DNA from: Palsa-1150 sp036490515 | GTDB taxonomy: Bacteria > Myxococcota_A > Polyangia > Polyangiales > Polyangiaceae | NCBI GenBank assembly: GCA_036490515.1 | Contig: DASXDU010000047.1 | Coordinates: 392,031-456,030 of the forward strand | DNA: 64,000 bases | Direction of reading: 5' to 3' | Part shown: positions 47,933 through 57,987 of the stretch, in pieces | Layout of the letters: each line of letters begins with the position of its first letter | Position numbering within the stretch: the first letter of the stretch is position 1 | Made by a program: the position numbers and the translations under genes | Notes under the pieces: generated by a model | What the model saw: the letters and a program-made list of their open reading frames with translations, nothing else | What the model was told of the DNA's origin: nothing | Database searches by the model: none

Positions 47933-48688
47933 ATGAGCGGCCATTCCAAGTGGGCGACGATCAAGCACAAGAAGGGCGCCCTCGACGCCAAGCGCGGGAA
48001 GCTCTTCACCAAGCTTATCAAGGAGATCACCGTCGCAGCGCGCATGGGCGGCGGTGACCCGAACGGCAACGCGCGCCTGCGCAAGGCGGTCAGCGACGCC
48101 AAGAGCCAGGCGATGCCCGGCGACACGATCAAGCGCGCGGTGCAGCGCGGCACCGGCGAGCTCGAGGGCGCCGCGTACGAAGAGATCGTCTACGAGGGCA
48201 CGGGCCCCGGCGGGACGCTCTTCCTCGTCGAGTCGATGACCGACAACCGCAACCGCACCGTCGCCGAGATCCGCAAGATCTTCGAGAAGGGCAACGGCGT
48301 GCTCGGCGCGGCAGGCACGGCCGCGTGGGCGTTCGAGCGCAAGGGGCTCGTCGCGCTCGAGAAGGGCGCCGCGACCGAGGACCAGCTGATGGAGGTCGCG
48401 GTCGGCGCGGGCGCCGAGGACTACACCGACGCGGGCGAGGAGTGGCACCTGTCGACGCCGCCCGAGGCGCTCAACATCGTGCTCGAGGCGCTCGAGAAGG
48501 CCGGCATCAAGGTCAAGTCGAGCAGCCTCGGGTCGGTCCCCAAGAACAAGAAGCCGCTGGCCGGCCGGGACGCGCAGGTCGCGCTCAACCTCGTCGAGGC
48601 GCTCGACGACCACGACGACGTGCAGAACGTGTACGCCGACTTCGACATCTCGGACGAGGAGCTCGCGGCGCTCGAAGGCGCGGGGTGA
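47933..48688 (+). CDS. yebC: YebC/TACO1-family protein
   Basis: A 251-aa protein with the standard opening SGHSKWATIKHKKGALDAKRGKLF and the family blocks RMGGGDPNGNARLRKAVSDAKSQAMP and TDNRNRTVAEIRKIFEKGNG. YebC proteins relieve ribosome stalling at poly-proline stretches and were earlier described as DNA-binding regulators. It is the first gene of a tightly packed operon; the next gene starts with GTG overlapping its TGA. A role in translating proline runs fits this genome, where the HTH protein at 24.8 kb has 17 consecutive prolines. Confidence 0.95.
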   Translation: MSGHSKWATIKHKKGALDAKRGKLFTKLIKEITVAARMGGGDPNGNARLRKAVSDAKSQAMPGDTIKRAVQRGTGELEGAAYEEIVYEGTGPGGTLFLVESMTDNRNRTVAEIRKIFEKGNGVLGAAGTAAWAFERKGLVALEKGAATEDQLMEVAVGAGAEDYTDAGEEWHLSTPPEALNIVLEALEKAGIKVKSSSLGSVPKNKKPLAGRDAQVALNLVEALDDHDDVQNVYADFDISDEELAALEGAG

Positions 48689-49221
48689 CCTCCCCGGGCG
48701 GCGTCTCGCCCGCGGGTGTCGTCGCGCTCGGGCTCGACCCGGGCACGCGCCACTTCGGGTGGGGCGTCGTCGAGCGCAGAGGTACGCGGCTCCTCCACCG
48801 GGGGCACGGCATCGTCCACACCGACGAGAAGGCGCCCATCGCGGTCCGCCTCGTGACGATCGAGCGCGAGCTCGTCGAGGTCGTCCGCGTCCACGTGCCG
48901 GACGTCGCGAGCGTCGAGGCGATCTTCTTCGCCAAGGATGCCCAGGCCGCGGCGAAGCTCGGCCACGCGCGGGGCGTCGCGCTCCTCGTCTGCGCGCGCG
49001 CGGGGCTCGAGGTCGCCGAGTACCCGCCCGCGCGGGTGAAGCGAACCGTCGCCGGCAGCGGCCGCGCCGAGAAGGCCCAGGTCGCCCAGATGATCCGGGT
49101 CGTCCTGGGGCTCGCCGCCCCGCCCGAGGCCGACGCCGCGGACGCGCTCGCGGTGGCCGTCACCCACCTGCAGCACGCCGCCTTCACCGCGGCGGGAATG
49201 AAAGCGGTTCCGCGCGGTTGA
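48685..49221 (+). CDS. ruvC: Holliday-junction resolvase RuvC
   Basis: A 178-aa RNase H-fold nuclease. Metal-binding acids: Asp18 in VVALGLDPGTRHFGWGVV, Glu78 in SVEAIFFAKDAQAAAKLGHARG, and the Asp pair in EADAADALAVAVTHL; Lys/Arg-rich YPPARVKRTVAGSGRAEKAQV fits the DNA-contact segment. It resolves four-way junctions made during recombination, together with RuvAB, which is not in this window. The GTG start overlaps the yebC stop (GTGA), consistent with the common yebC-ruvC arrangement. Confidence 0.95.
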   Translation: MTSPGGVSPAGVVALGLDPGTRHFGWGVVERRGTRLLHRGHGIVHTDEKAPIAVRLVTIERELVEVVRVHVPDVASVEAIFFAKDAQAAAKLGHARGVALLVCARAGLEVAEYPPARVKRTVAGSGRAEKAQVAQMIRVVLGLAAPPEADAADALAVAVTHLQHAAFTAAGMKAVPRG

Positions 49222-49344
49222 CGATGGATGCGGGGGGTGGAGCGCGCCGGCCCTCCGTGCAATAAGCCTGGCGTACCGTACGTCCAACGGGCATACGGTT
49301 CGCAACGCGGCCGTAGCACGGTGCAGACACCGAAAGCCCCTCCG

Positions 49345-50064
49345 ATGAAGCGTCTCCTCCTCCCCGTCCTCGCCGCGCTGCTCGTGACCTCCGGTTCCAC
49401 GGCCTTCGCGGCCGACCCGCCGCCTGCGGCCGCCGCCGCGACGCCCGGCGCCTCGGGCTGCCTCCCCGCGAGCCCCACGGCCGACCAGGCCGTCGCCTGC
49501 GTGCAGAAGGTCTACGACGCCTCGCAGACGTTCACGAGCGACTTCAGCCAGAAGTTCTGGGTCAAGGCGTACAACCAGGAGAAGAGCAGCCACGGGCACG
49601 TGACGTTCGCGAAGCCCGGCAAGATGCACTGGACCTACGACGACCCCCAGTCGAGCGGCAACCGCGTCGTCAGCGACGGCTCGGTCATCAAGGTCTACGA
49701 GGCCAGCAACAAGCAGATGTACGAGCAGCCGGTCGACAAGTCGCAGTACCCGGCGGCGCTCTCGTTCCTCACCGGCACCGGCAAGCTCTCCGACTCGTTC
49801 ACCTTCGAGGTGAAGACGGGCGAGGAGATGAAGTTCCCCGGTGGCCTCGTCCTCCTCGGCACGCCCAAGGCGGCGACGCCCGCGTACTCCAAGGTGCTCT
49901 TCTACGTCGACAGCGGGACCTCGCAGGTCCGCCGCGTCATGATCATCGACGGCCAGGGCAACCGGAACCGCTTCGACTTCGACGCGCCGAAGGTCAACGT
50001 CCCCACGCCGGCCGACATGTTCCAGTTCACGCCGCCGCCCGGGACGTCCATCATCCATCCGTGA
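49345..50064 (+). CDS. LolA-like outer-membrane lipoprotein carrier protein
   Basis: A 239-aa protein with signal peptide (LPVLAALLVTSGSTAFAA), then the LolA/LolB-type fold: VYDASQTFTSDFSQKFWVKAYNQEKSSHGHVTFAKPGKMHWTYDD and SDGSVIKVYEASNKQMYEQPV. LolA ferries lipoproteins through the periplasm from the Lol exporter to the outer membrane, fitting the many lipoproteins here. An N-terminal Pro/Ala stretch with a Cys (GASGCLPASPTADQAVACVQ) is an addition; the two Cys might pair. ATG 49345 opens the signal peptide. The next gene overlaps its stop (GTGA). Confidence 0.88.
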   Translation: MKRLLLPVLAALLVTSGSTAFAADPPPAAAAATPGASGCLPASPTADQAVACVQKVYDASQTFTSDFSQKFWVKAYNQEKSSHGHVTFAKPGKMHWTYDDPQSSGNRVVSDGSVIKVYEASNKQMYEQPVDKSQYPAALSFLTGTGKLSDSFTFEVKTGEEMKFPGGLVLLGTPKAATPAYSKVLFYVDSGTSQVRRVMIIDGQGNRNRFDFDAPKVNVPTPADMFQFTPPPGTSIIHP

Positions 50065-50713
50065 CGCTCCCGAGCACGGGCGACCTCGCCCCCTGCCCGC
50101 ACTGCGGCGCGAAGTCGCGCGCGGAGCAGAGCCCCGCCCTGCGCTGGCGGTGCGGCGTGTGCGGTCATCCCCTCGTGCCCTCCCCTCCGGGCGTCGCGCG
50201 CTCGAACGGCGAGCTCCCCGCGCTCGTGCGCACCCACCGCCTTCGCGCGATGGCGCTCGGGTGGACGGCGGCCGCATTCGTCCTCGGCGCGATCGCGATG
50301 ATGGGCGCGGGGGTCGCGCTCCTCGTGTGGCTCGCATCGCACCTGGCGGGCATCGTCCTCGCCGCCCTCGCGGCAGCGTCGCTCGCGGGGACGGGCGCGA
50401 GCGTGCGCCGCGCGCGGCGAAGGAGAGGCGAGGCGCGCACGGCGCTCGACGAAGCGTGGGACGCGGTCGCGGGCGAGGTGCTCGCGGCGCGGACCGGAGA
50501 GACAGGCGAGACCGGTGAGACGACCGCGCCCGACCTGGCGAAGGCGATGCAGACCGACGAGGCGCACGCCGAGGGGATGCTCGCGCGTCTGTCGGCGCTC
50601 GGGCGCGTGCGGGTCGACGTGCGCGACGACGCGGAGCTGGCCTACCGTGCGAGCGAGGCGGCGCCGGGCGAGGACGAGCCGGAGGCCGGCGCGGGGCCAC
50701 GGATGCGAGCACG

Positions 50714-50717
<4 letters not shown>
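50061..50717 (+). CDS. zinc-ribbon membrane protein
   Basis: A 218-aa protein. The N-terminus is a zinc ribbon (PCPHCGAKSRAEQSPALRWRCGVCGHPL, four Cys), followed by a hydrophobic hairpin at ~66-115 (ALGWTAAAFVLGAIAMMGAGVALLVWLA; LAGIVLAALAAASLAG). The C-terminal cytoplasmic part is helical and resembles a small winged-helix (LAKAMQTDEAHAEGMLARLSALGRVRVDV). GTG 50061 overlaps the LolA-like stop, and its own stop overlaps the methylase ATG. It may be a membrane-tethered regulator, inferred from the domain order only. Confidence 0.75.
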
Positions 50718-51987
<1,270 letters not shown>

Positions 51988-51988
<1 letters not shown>

Positions 51989-52299
51989 TGCCGGTCGTCG
52001 TCTTCGAGGCCGCGGTCCCCGGCGTCCCGACCGTCGAGGTGGACGCGCCCTCCGGCGCCCGGCTGGTCGACCTCTGTGACGACCGCAACGCGCCCGTTCC
52101 GTTCTCGTGCCGGAGCGCCACCTGCGGAACGTGCCGCATCGACGTCCTCGAGGGGGCCGACCAGCTCGAACCCCCGCGCTACGAAGAGCTCGACGTTCTC
52201 GCCCTTTTCGGCGACGACCCGGGCCGGACGCGGCTCTGCTGCCAGGCCCGGGCGCGCCCCGGTCCCGGGCGAATCCGTGTCCGTCCGGCCCGCAGTTGA
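51988..52299 (+). CDS. 2Fe-2S ferredoxin, plant type
   Basis: A 103-aa ferredoxin: FSCRSATCGTCRIDVLEGADQLEPPRYEE, then RLCCQARARPGPGRIRVRPA, giving the C-x4-C-x2-C ... C ligand set of plant/adrenodoxin-type 2Fe-2S clusters. It carries electrons in the cytoplasm, possibly to the Rieske oxygenase at 25.8 kb or other redox enzymes. The ATG overlaps the methylase stop as TGATG. It closes the yebC operon; the downstream gap of ~140 bp leads to an independently transcribed lipoprotein. Confidence 0.92.
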
Positions 52300-52351
52300 G
52301 CGCCTCAGTCCAGCCCGGCCGGAAAAATCGAGTGTACGAAGTCGCAACCAT

Positions 52352-52363
52352 TCCCACGTGGGA
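52352..52363. promoter_or_regulatory. 12-bp perfect palindrome upstream of a lipoprotein gene
   Basis: TCCCACGTGGGA lies 77 bp before the ATG of the lipoprotein at 52440, in a spot suited to a promoter-proximal operator. The regulator is not identifiable. Confidence 0.45.
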
Positions 52364-52439
52364 GTTGGTAAGAGCCCTCGCGTCCGACTGGGAGTCCTCT
52401 TTTCGAGGCCGCATCCGCAAACGAAAGGCGTAGGTCGCG

Positions 52440-53234
52440 ATGAACATCCGTACTCTGACTTTGGTCCTCGGCTCTGCGCTGACGGTCGCCGCGGGCGGCA
52501 TCGGTGCGACGGCGTGCAGCAGCAGCAGCAGCGGCGGCAACGGCGGCAGCAGCAGCGGCGGGTCGCACAACGACGGCGGCGGCAGCGACGGCACCGCGAG
52601 CAGCAGCGGGTCGACCAGCAGCAGCGGATCGAGCAGCGGCAGCACGAGCAGCAGCGGCGGCGGCGACGACGGCGGCGGGAGCAGCAGCGGCAGCTGCAAG
52701 TCCCCCAGCCTCCACCCCCCGGTCGACGGCGGCGGTCTCTACTGCCCCTTCAGCTTCAACGACGCAACCGACTCCGGCGTCGTGTACTGCACGCAGCCCG
52801 GCCAGATGTGCTGCGTCTCGCCGTCGACGGAGGCGGGCATCTCGGACTGCGAGAACGTCGGGGCCAACTGCACGACCAACGGTTACACGCCGTGGCAGTG
52901 CTCGGCACCCTCGGATTGCAACGGTATCACCCCCATCACGATCGACGGCGGCGCCTCGAGCGGCCCGGTCGTCTGCTGCCTCACGGCGGGCGCCCTCGTC
53001 GCGGACACCTCGTCGGGCATCTGCGCCAACGTCCAGAAGACCAAGGGCAACGCCGGCAACGTGTGCATGTACGCAGCGGACTGTGTCCCGGGTACCACCG
53101 TCACAGAGGGCACCTTCACCGATACGCGCATGGTTGCCTGCGAGTCGGACCCCGACTGCGCCAACATCACGGGCAATACGCACTGCACCGCCGTCTACAC
53201 GATCGGCACGCAGATCGGCGTCTGCTCGCAGTGA
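52440..53234 (+). CDS. Cys-rich Ser/Gly-linker lipoprotein
   Basis: A 264-aa protein with lipobox (AGGIGATACSSSSSGG), a Ser/Gly/Asp linker to residue ~85 made of short repeats (SSGSTSSSGSS, GGGDDGGGSSSGS), and a Cys-rich globular part with about 14 Cys (LYCPFSFND, YCTQPGQMCCVSP, SDCENVGANCTTNG, VVCCLTAG, ACESDPDCANITGNTHC). Disulfides are likely. Surface location and unknown binding role, as for its relatives in the window. Transcription probably ends at the stem-loop at 53284-53332. Confidence 0.78.
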   Translation: MNIRTLTLVLGSALTVAAGGIGATACSSSSSGGNGGSSSGGSHNDGGGSDGTASSSGSTSSSGSSSGSTSSSGGGDDGGGSSSGSCKSPSLHPPVDGGGLYCPFSFNDATDSGVVYCTQPGQMCCVSPSTEAGISDCENVGANCTTNGYTPWQCSAPSDCNGITPITIDGGASSGPVVCCLTAGALVADTSSGICANVQKTKGNAGNVCMYAADCVPGTTVTEGTFTDTRMVACESDPDCANITGNTHCTAVYTIGTQIGVCSQ

Positions 53235-53283
53235 CCGTGTGACCTCGGGCAAAGCAGCCCGGGGCCGACATCCCAAAGAGCAC

Positions 53284-53340
53284 CACGAGCCCGCGACGGC
53301 CCCGACTCAGTCGGCCCGTACGCGGGCTCGTGTCATTTTG
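53284..53340 (+). terminator. stem-loop followed by T-rich end
   Basis: Perfect 12-bp arms, CACGAGCCCGCG (53284-53295) and its complement at 53321-53332, enclose a loop that itself contains the smaller hairpin CCGACT-C-AGTCGG. The sequence after the second arm is TCATTTTG. It lies 50 bp after the lipoprotein stop and is a good intrinsic-terminator candidate. Confidence 0.7.
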
Positions 53341-53720
53341 AAGGCGCGAACAGGCACGCCGAAAGACACCGTCGTTACTTGCGGCCCGTTGCCTGCTCTG
53401 CGGCGAACTCGCGCTGCGAGGCGGCCTACCTCCGACTCTTCTCAGGGCAGCGTGGGTGCTGGGCCGCGCGGGCCAAGCGACGACGGACAGCGCCGTGGCG
53501 CGACCGCGGCGCGGACCACTGGCTGCGTCGCGGGTTTGGGGAAGAGAGGGGCGCGAAGATGTCGTTCGAAGCGCCCTCTCTCGTCCTCTCTGCTACCGAC
53601 ATGACCGCCCCGGGCGCATCCCTCTGGCGCCTCACTCCCGGGAGGGCCGGGTCACCTGGCCGTTGCCTGCGCTCTCGCGCAAGACTGAGCCGCGTCGCGG
53701 CAACGCTTGGGATCTGACCC
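53341..53720. other. 380-bp stretch without a convincing gene
   Basis: Several short frames are open, but none has a good start signal, domain or codon pattern. The region is the downstream flank of the S74 gene on the minus strand and marks the change from dense high-GC genes to the AT-richer accessory part. Confidence 0.5.
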
Positions 53721-55097
53721 CTACGCCTGCTTCTCGGCCCTCTTTCGGCGCGAGGCTCCGAACAGGCCGAGGATGCCCAAACCGGCAAACAGCAGCGTGC
53801 CACGACCGACGCCGACCCCGCCCGTGATGGGGTCGCGGCCGTTCTGGAGGGCATCCAGGCGCTCCTCAAGTTTCTTGATCCGCGTCAGATCCTCGTCGTG
53901 CTGGGTCTTCAGCTCGCGGATGCTCTCGACTTCGAGAGCCGTCACCTGGTTCGGCTGGATCATCAACGTCTTGTAGCCATCCTTGTTTACGTCCACCCAG
54001 TTCGGGAAGACGCCTTCGACGTCCTGCGCGATGAAACCCGTCTGTCGTTCCTCGGCGTGTCTTCCCTGCGCCTCCGGCTTGATCCAGTCGTACGTCACCC
54101 CTTTGAGCCGCAGCAATGCTTCCAAGGCGCCGCTAATGGGCTTGATGTCCTTCTTCAGGCGGCGATCCGACGAGCAGCCAAACTCATTCGTTCCGTTGTA
54201 CTGTATGCATCCCGTCGTGTTCGTTCTGCCGTTAAAGTAACCCGCATACCCGCTCGCACCGTTATTGTATCCATAGATCGCATAGCCGTTACTGGCGGTC
54301 GCATCCCCGTACACGCCGATCCCCCCGCTGGCATCGCTCTCGCCGTAGATGCCCGTCCCTTTGTCGCTTAGCCCGTACATCGCGGTGCCGCCTCCAGAGG
54401 TACCCTGATCTATCGCGTACACGCCATACCCATCGTACGTGCGCGCATACACTCCGGTGCCAGTTCCAGCAACCACAGCCGCAACCGCATTTGCGTCCGA
54501 CCCGGTGCTCGTCGCGTCGAAGTATCCGGCTGCTTCACCGGCCGTGTTTTCGGCGCTCGTCGCGTACACACCGTATTCATTTCCCGTGGCGTAGACGCCC
54601 GCGACACCGCTGCTTCCGCTATCGGCGTACACGCCGTCGTGCCCGGAGCCCGTGCTGACGAAGTGTCCGGCGTCATTCGCCGCCGTTGCGTAAATGCCAT
54701 ATCCCGAGCCACCTCCGGTAGCGTAGACGCCAGTATTGTAGTAGGAATTTGCGCTAATAGCGTATCCGGAGGCGGATTCGTACCCAGCCGCAACGGCGCT
54801 TACGGCATTGCCGGTACCATTTGACGTGAAGACACCGCCAACGCCGTTGCCGTGGCCGTTGTCCGTGCCGACTATGGCAAAAGCGTCTGATGTTTGAGCG
54901 CTAAGCCCGTTCCCGCTGCTTGAATTGTTTGCCGATACACAGGGCTGCCCGGCACCGACGGAACAGTTGCCGCTGCAGCCGGTAGCGCCACATCCGAGGT
55001 TTGTTTGTGCGAATGCCTCGACCGAGACTGTCGCGGACATGACCATTCCGAGGGTCGCACAGCAAATCTTCAGTACCTCTCGCTCTTTATCATTCAT
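53721..55097 (-). CDS. tail-fibre-like protein with S74 chaperone domain and C-terminal membrane/basic tail
   Basis: A 458-aa protein with a signal-peptide-like start (CCATLGMVMSATVSVEAFAQ) and AGGAGG eight bases before the ATG. Residues ~65-300 are repeated strands with GVYAT, GIYAT, GVYGD and AIYGY motifs, like trimeric beta-helical phage fibres. From residue ~310 follows the peptidase S74/intramolecular chaperone domain (SDRRLKKDIKPISGALEALLRL ... TGFIAQDVEGVFP ... ALEVESIRELK), which drives trimerisation and normally cleaves itself off at the Ser-Asp. After a coiled coil (~395-415) comes a hydrophobic helix and RRKRAEKQA. The gene is visibly AT-richer than its surroundings, suggesting transfer. 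Confidence 0.85.
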   Translation of the reverse strand: MNDKEREVLKICCATLGMVMSATVSVEAFAQTNLGCGATGCSGNCSVGAGQPCVSANNSSSGNGLSAQTSDAFAIVGTDNGHGNGVGGVFTSNGTGNAVSAVAAGYESASGYAISANSYYNTGVYATGGGSGYGIYATAANDAGHFVSTGSGHDGVYADSGSSGVAGVYATGNEYGVYATSAENTAGEAAGYFDATSTGSDANAVAAVVAGTGTGVYARTYDGYGVYAIDQGTSGGGTAMYGLSDKGTGIYGESDASGGIGVYGDATASNGYAIYGYNNGASGYAGYFNGRTNTTGCIQYNGTNEFGCSSDRRLKKDIKPISGALEALLRLKGVTYDWIKPEAQGRHAEERQTGFIAQDVEGVFPNWVDVNKDGYKTLMIQPNQVTALEVESIRELKTQHDEDLTRIKKLEERLDALQNGRDPITGGVGVGRGTLLFAGLGILGLFGASRRKRAEKQA

Positions 55098-55730
55098 CTG
55101 GACTTCCTCCTATGCGTCAGCGCGATCATGGCGTACTTCGCACGACCTCAGAGATGGTGTTGAGCATGCTCAAGCCGTAACTCCCGCCCCGCGTAGGAAT
55201 GAAGCCCCCGCGCGATGGTGTTTCGGCCCACCCGGCCCGGTCGAATCCCCACCCGCCGAGAAGTCGCACCGCTCGGTGCCCTAGTCAACCGTCGTTGTTC
55301 AGGTGGACGAACTGTTGGCGTCCAAGCGCAGCACATTCTCGTCGCCGCCTGCTGACGCTCGTCCGAACGGTGGGCGGTCGATGGTCGGTTCGCCGAGTCG
55401 AATGATCTCTGCCGAAACGCACTGTTGTACGCGGAGCGCTCTGAGCAGCCTGTCCCACGAGAATTCGCCCGGTTCGCGACCTCATCCTAGCGCGTCCTTT
55501 CTACGTCTCGTCGTAAAGTGCTCCGCCGGCAAAGTTTCAGTCCGATCCGGACACCCTTGGCCGCTCTCACGAGGCTGAGATCCGACCCGCAGCCCCTTGA
55601 GCCCTGGCAACTGCCCGCGTTCAAGCGTCGCCGGGAGCACTCGCGGCCTCGCTCACGTCACGCCGCATCACTCGGACCGCTTCCCTCCTCGTTGGCGTGG
55701 CGTGCGTCGTCGGTGATGAAGACCGACGCG
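55098..55730. other. 630-bp region with no supported gene
   Basis: Upstream of the S74 gene. Base composition is lower in GC than most of the window and stop codons are frequent in all frames; the few open frames are short and lack start signals. It should contain the S74 gene promoter (minus strand). No tandem period, CRISPR or RNA gene was recognised. Confidence 0.5.
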
Positions 55731-55916
55731 CTAGTCCGCGAGCTGGAGGCGAGGGGCGGGAGGCCCGTCGCGAGCGCCGTCGCAGGCAGGTGTGCCCCCG
55801 GTACACCTCGGAGGGCAGGCGGATGCGGTCTCCCCCCCGCTGAGTTCGATCACGCGCTTGGTCGCCGCATCCGCTCCTGCCGGGTACTCATTGCTCTCGA
55901 CCGCGAAGTCCCTCAC
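55731..55916 (-). CDS. possible small Cys-containing protein coupled to the sigma-like gene
   Basis: A 61-codon frame whose GTG overlaps the TGA of the upstream sigma-like gene (GTGA), the same junction type seen at several solid gene pairs here. The product is soluble, with a Cys-rich middle (SACPPRCTGGTPACDGA). No domain recognised. Support is mainly the overlap, so the call is tentative. Confidence 0.3.
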   Translation of the reverse strand: MRDFAVESNEYPAGADAATKRVIELSGGETASACPPRCTGGTPACDGARDGPPAPRLQLAD

Positions 55917-56743
55917 CGCAGCGGCGGCTTCGCCATCAGGAGCCCGCCCCTAGGCGGTGCCTCCTCGCCCGTGAGCTCGCGCATCGCCTCGAGGCGCATG
56001 CGCTCCTCGTCCTCGGTATCCGGACGAAGAGCGATCGCCCGCGCGGCGTCGAGATCCTGCAAACACGCCTCCCAGTGCACGTCCCTGCACATGTCCGCGG
56101 CGCGCGATCGGAGGGCGGCTGCGTCGTGGGGGCGGGGAGCCACCTCGTGACGGATCGTCGCGAGCTCGCTCGTGTGCTGCCGGCCCGGCTGAAACGGTAC
56201 CCGCGTCCAGCCGGAGATGTCGCCGAACACGAGAACGAGGATGCCGAGGCCGACGAGGCCGAGCTTCCCGCAGTGGTCCTTCATGAACGCGCGGATGTCC
56301 GAGCGCTCCTTGCGGACGTGGCCCTCCGAGACGCCGCGCGTCCGGCCTTCGTCCACGGCGGAGCTGCCCTGCACCGCCGCGTCGACGAACGCGTCGGCGC
56401 GGTTGGGGAAACGCTTGCGCGCGGTCTCGAGGAGCTGGTCGACCCCGTCGCGAAGCGCGGGATCGTGCGCGGCATTCGCGGCCGGGGTCGGCCCGACCTT
56501 CTCCTGGTCGGGCCGATCCTCCTCGTACGGATCGCCCTACGGCTGCCCCATCCAGGTGCACGCCACCCGGAAGGCGATCCGGCTGATGAACTTGTCGGCC
56601 TCCGCCTCGTTCTCCGGAACGCGCGCCTTCCACGCGAAGGCCACCGTCTGCTGCACGATGTCGGCGCGGTCCTGGTACCGAACCCCGCGGCTCAGCGCGA
56701 CGCGACGGATCGCTTTCACGGTTCTCTTTTGCGTCAGGAGCAC
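55913..56743 (-). pseudogene. sigma-70-like factor with membrane segment, interrupted by in-frame TAG
   Basis: One reading frame runs from GTG 56743 (GAGG seven bases upstream) to the TGA at 55913, except for a single TAG at 56537-56539. Before it: TVKAIRRVALSRGVRYQD and RADIVQQTVAFAWKARVPE, resembling sigma-70 region 2. After it the same frame continues GDPYEEDRPDQEKV, LLETARKRFPNRADAFVDAA and GVSEGHVRKERSDIRAFMKDH, which looks like the region 4 helix-turn-helix. A membrane helix (LGLVGLGILVLVFGDI) and a short helical tail (HWEACLQDLDAARAIALRP) follow. Frame and protein character are continuous across the TAG, so this is either a recent nonsense mutation, a sequencing error, or stop-codon readthrough. 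Confidence 0.68.
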
Positions 56744-56828
56744 CGCTTCGCCTCGGGAGCCATGAGTGGACGGGGCTTCGACTCATCTCTCCTGGGGGCC
56801 ATGGGGACCTCTCGTGCGTGCGGTTGGC

Positions 56829-57392
56829 TCAGGACTCGGGCGGAACGCTCGCCGCCGGCTCGGTGGCCTCCGTGGGAGCGGGGGAGACCTGCGCGTCGCT
56901 CTCGTGCGCCGTGCTGCGTGACTCATCGAGGTGCGCTCGTGCGACGCGTGTGGCGTTGCGCCCGACGCCACGACGGATCGGCACGACGTTGGACGGCACG
57001 TCGCGCGGCGCGGCGGCTTGCCGCGCGAGATGGGCGCGGGCCTTCTCGGCCCGACGCTCGGCGCATCGCTTGCGCCACAGGTGGCGGGCGAGGTCGATGA
57101 TGCCGCGATCGTCCGCCGCGTCGGCGGCGGTGAGGACGACCTCGTCCCAGATCATGGCCGGAAGGTGCTGGTAGCAAGCGAGCCAGCCGGCCTTGCGCGC
57201 CGACCCCATCGGACGGCCGACGAGCGATCGGAACGCCCGCCGCGTGACCTCGTCGGCGAGGAACGGATCGCCGCCGAGGAGGTAACACGCGAGGTCGCGG
57301 GCTTCGTGGGCATCACACAGTCGATACATCTGCGTGAAGGTCAGCTTCACCTTACGCTCGCAGGCGCGCCCGGAACGATCGACGGGCCTCAT
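56829..57392 (-). CDS. hypothetical protein upstream of the sigma-like gene
   Basis: A 187-aa protein. ATG 57392 has GAGG six bases upstream. Residues ~10-105 are helical (LTFTQMYRLCDAHEARDLACYLL, LADEVTRRAFRSLVGRP, AWLACYQHLPAMIWDEVVL), faintly resembling sigma-factor region 2 (LLGGDPFLADEVTRRAF); the remainder is basic, then disordered and rich in Ser/Ala/Glu/Pro. It lies 85 bp upstream of the interrupted sigma-like gene on the same strand, so the two may form one regulatory unit. Function not assigned. Confidence 0.5.
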   Translation of the reverse strand: MRPVDRSGRACERKVKLTFTQMYRLCDAHEARDLACYLLGGDPFLADEVTRRAFRSLVGRPMGSARKAGWLACYQHLPAMIWDEVVLTAADAADDRGIIDLARHLWRKRCAERRAEKARAHLARQAAAPRDVPSNVVPIRRGVGRNATRVARAHLDESRSTAHESDAQVSPAPTEATEPAASVPPES

Positions 57393-57987
57393 CGCGCACC
57401 TCGGCGGCGGCGCACGACCGGCCTGGGGGACCGGATGCGGGGAAAGCGCGGCGCGGGATGTCGCGCCGGTGGAACCGTGGAATGCGCGGACGCCGACTGC
57501 GTCTCGAGAAGCCGAAGGAGAGCAAGTCCGTATCCGCGCCGGCAAACCGGAGGCGGACGAAGCGAACGACGCGGACGCGGAACACGACGACATGATTGGC
57601 AGGCATTGGAAACTCCTCGTGAAAGGGCAGGCCATACGACGCCCGTAGAGCCGCGGGTCTCGCCCGGCTCGTCCACGCCTCTCCCCCTGTACATGCGAAA
57701 AACGACCCGAACCGCGGCGTAGAAAATGAGGGCGGTCGTACGAATTTTTTCGCGCGACGCCGAAGGCCCCTCCGGGCCCCTCTTCAAAGACCCCCTCCCT
57801 GAGGTCGTCGAAAGGCCTGCGGCGCCCTGACGGTCCACATTGGAGGGCGCGGAATTGATCTCGAGGAACCGAGCGATCGATCTGCCCGGTGCGCAGAGTC
57901 CTGCGCGCGGGAGCGCGCGCGTCGATCGCAGCGCGCGCTCGGTGCAGCGCGAGCGCGCGTCCAATCTACCGAGAGGGGGCTAGCGGT
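57393..57987. other. about 600 bp without a supported gene
   Basis: This is the upstream region of the minus-strand gene ending at 56829. An 84-codon minus-strand frame (57352-57606) has AGGAG seven bases before its ATG, but its product is Arg-rich and overlaps the better-supported gene. A T-run at 57744-57749 and a CCTCCGGGCC region are the only other notable marks. From 57890 on the sequence is GCGC-rich and leads into the 22-bp array. Confidence 0.45.

Noticed and set aside
57352..57606. 84-codon minus-strand gene with AGGAG before its ATG
   Set aside because: The Shine-Dalgarno is good, but the product is Arg-rich, lacks any domain and overlaps the start of the better-supported gene at 56829-57392. 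Kept only as a possibility.
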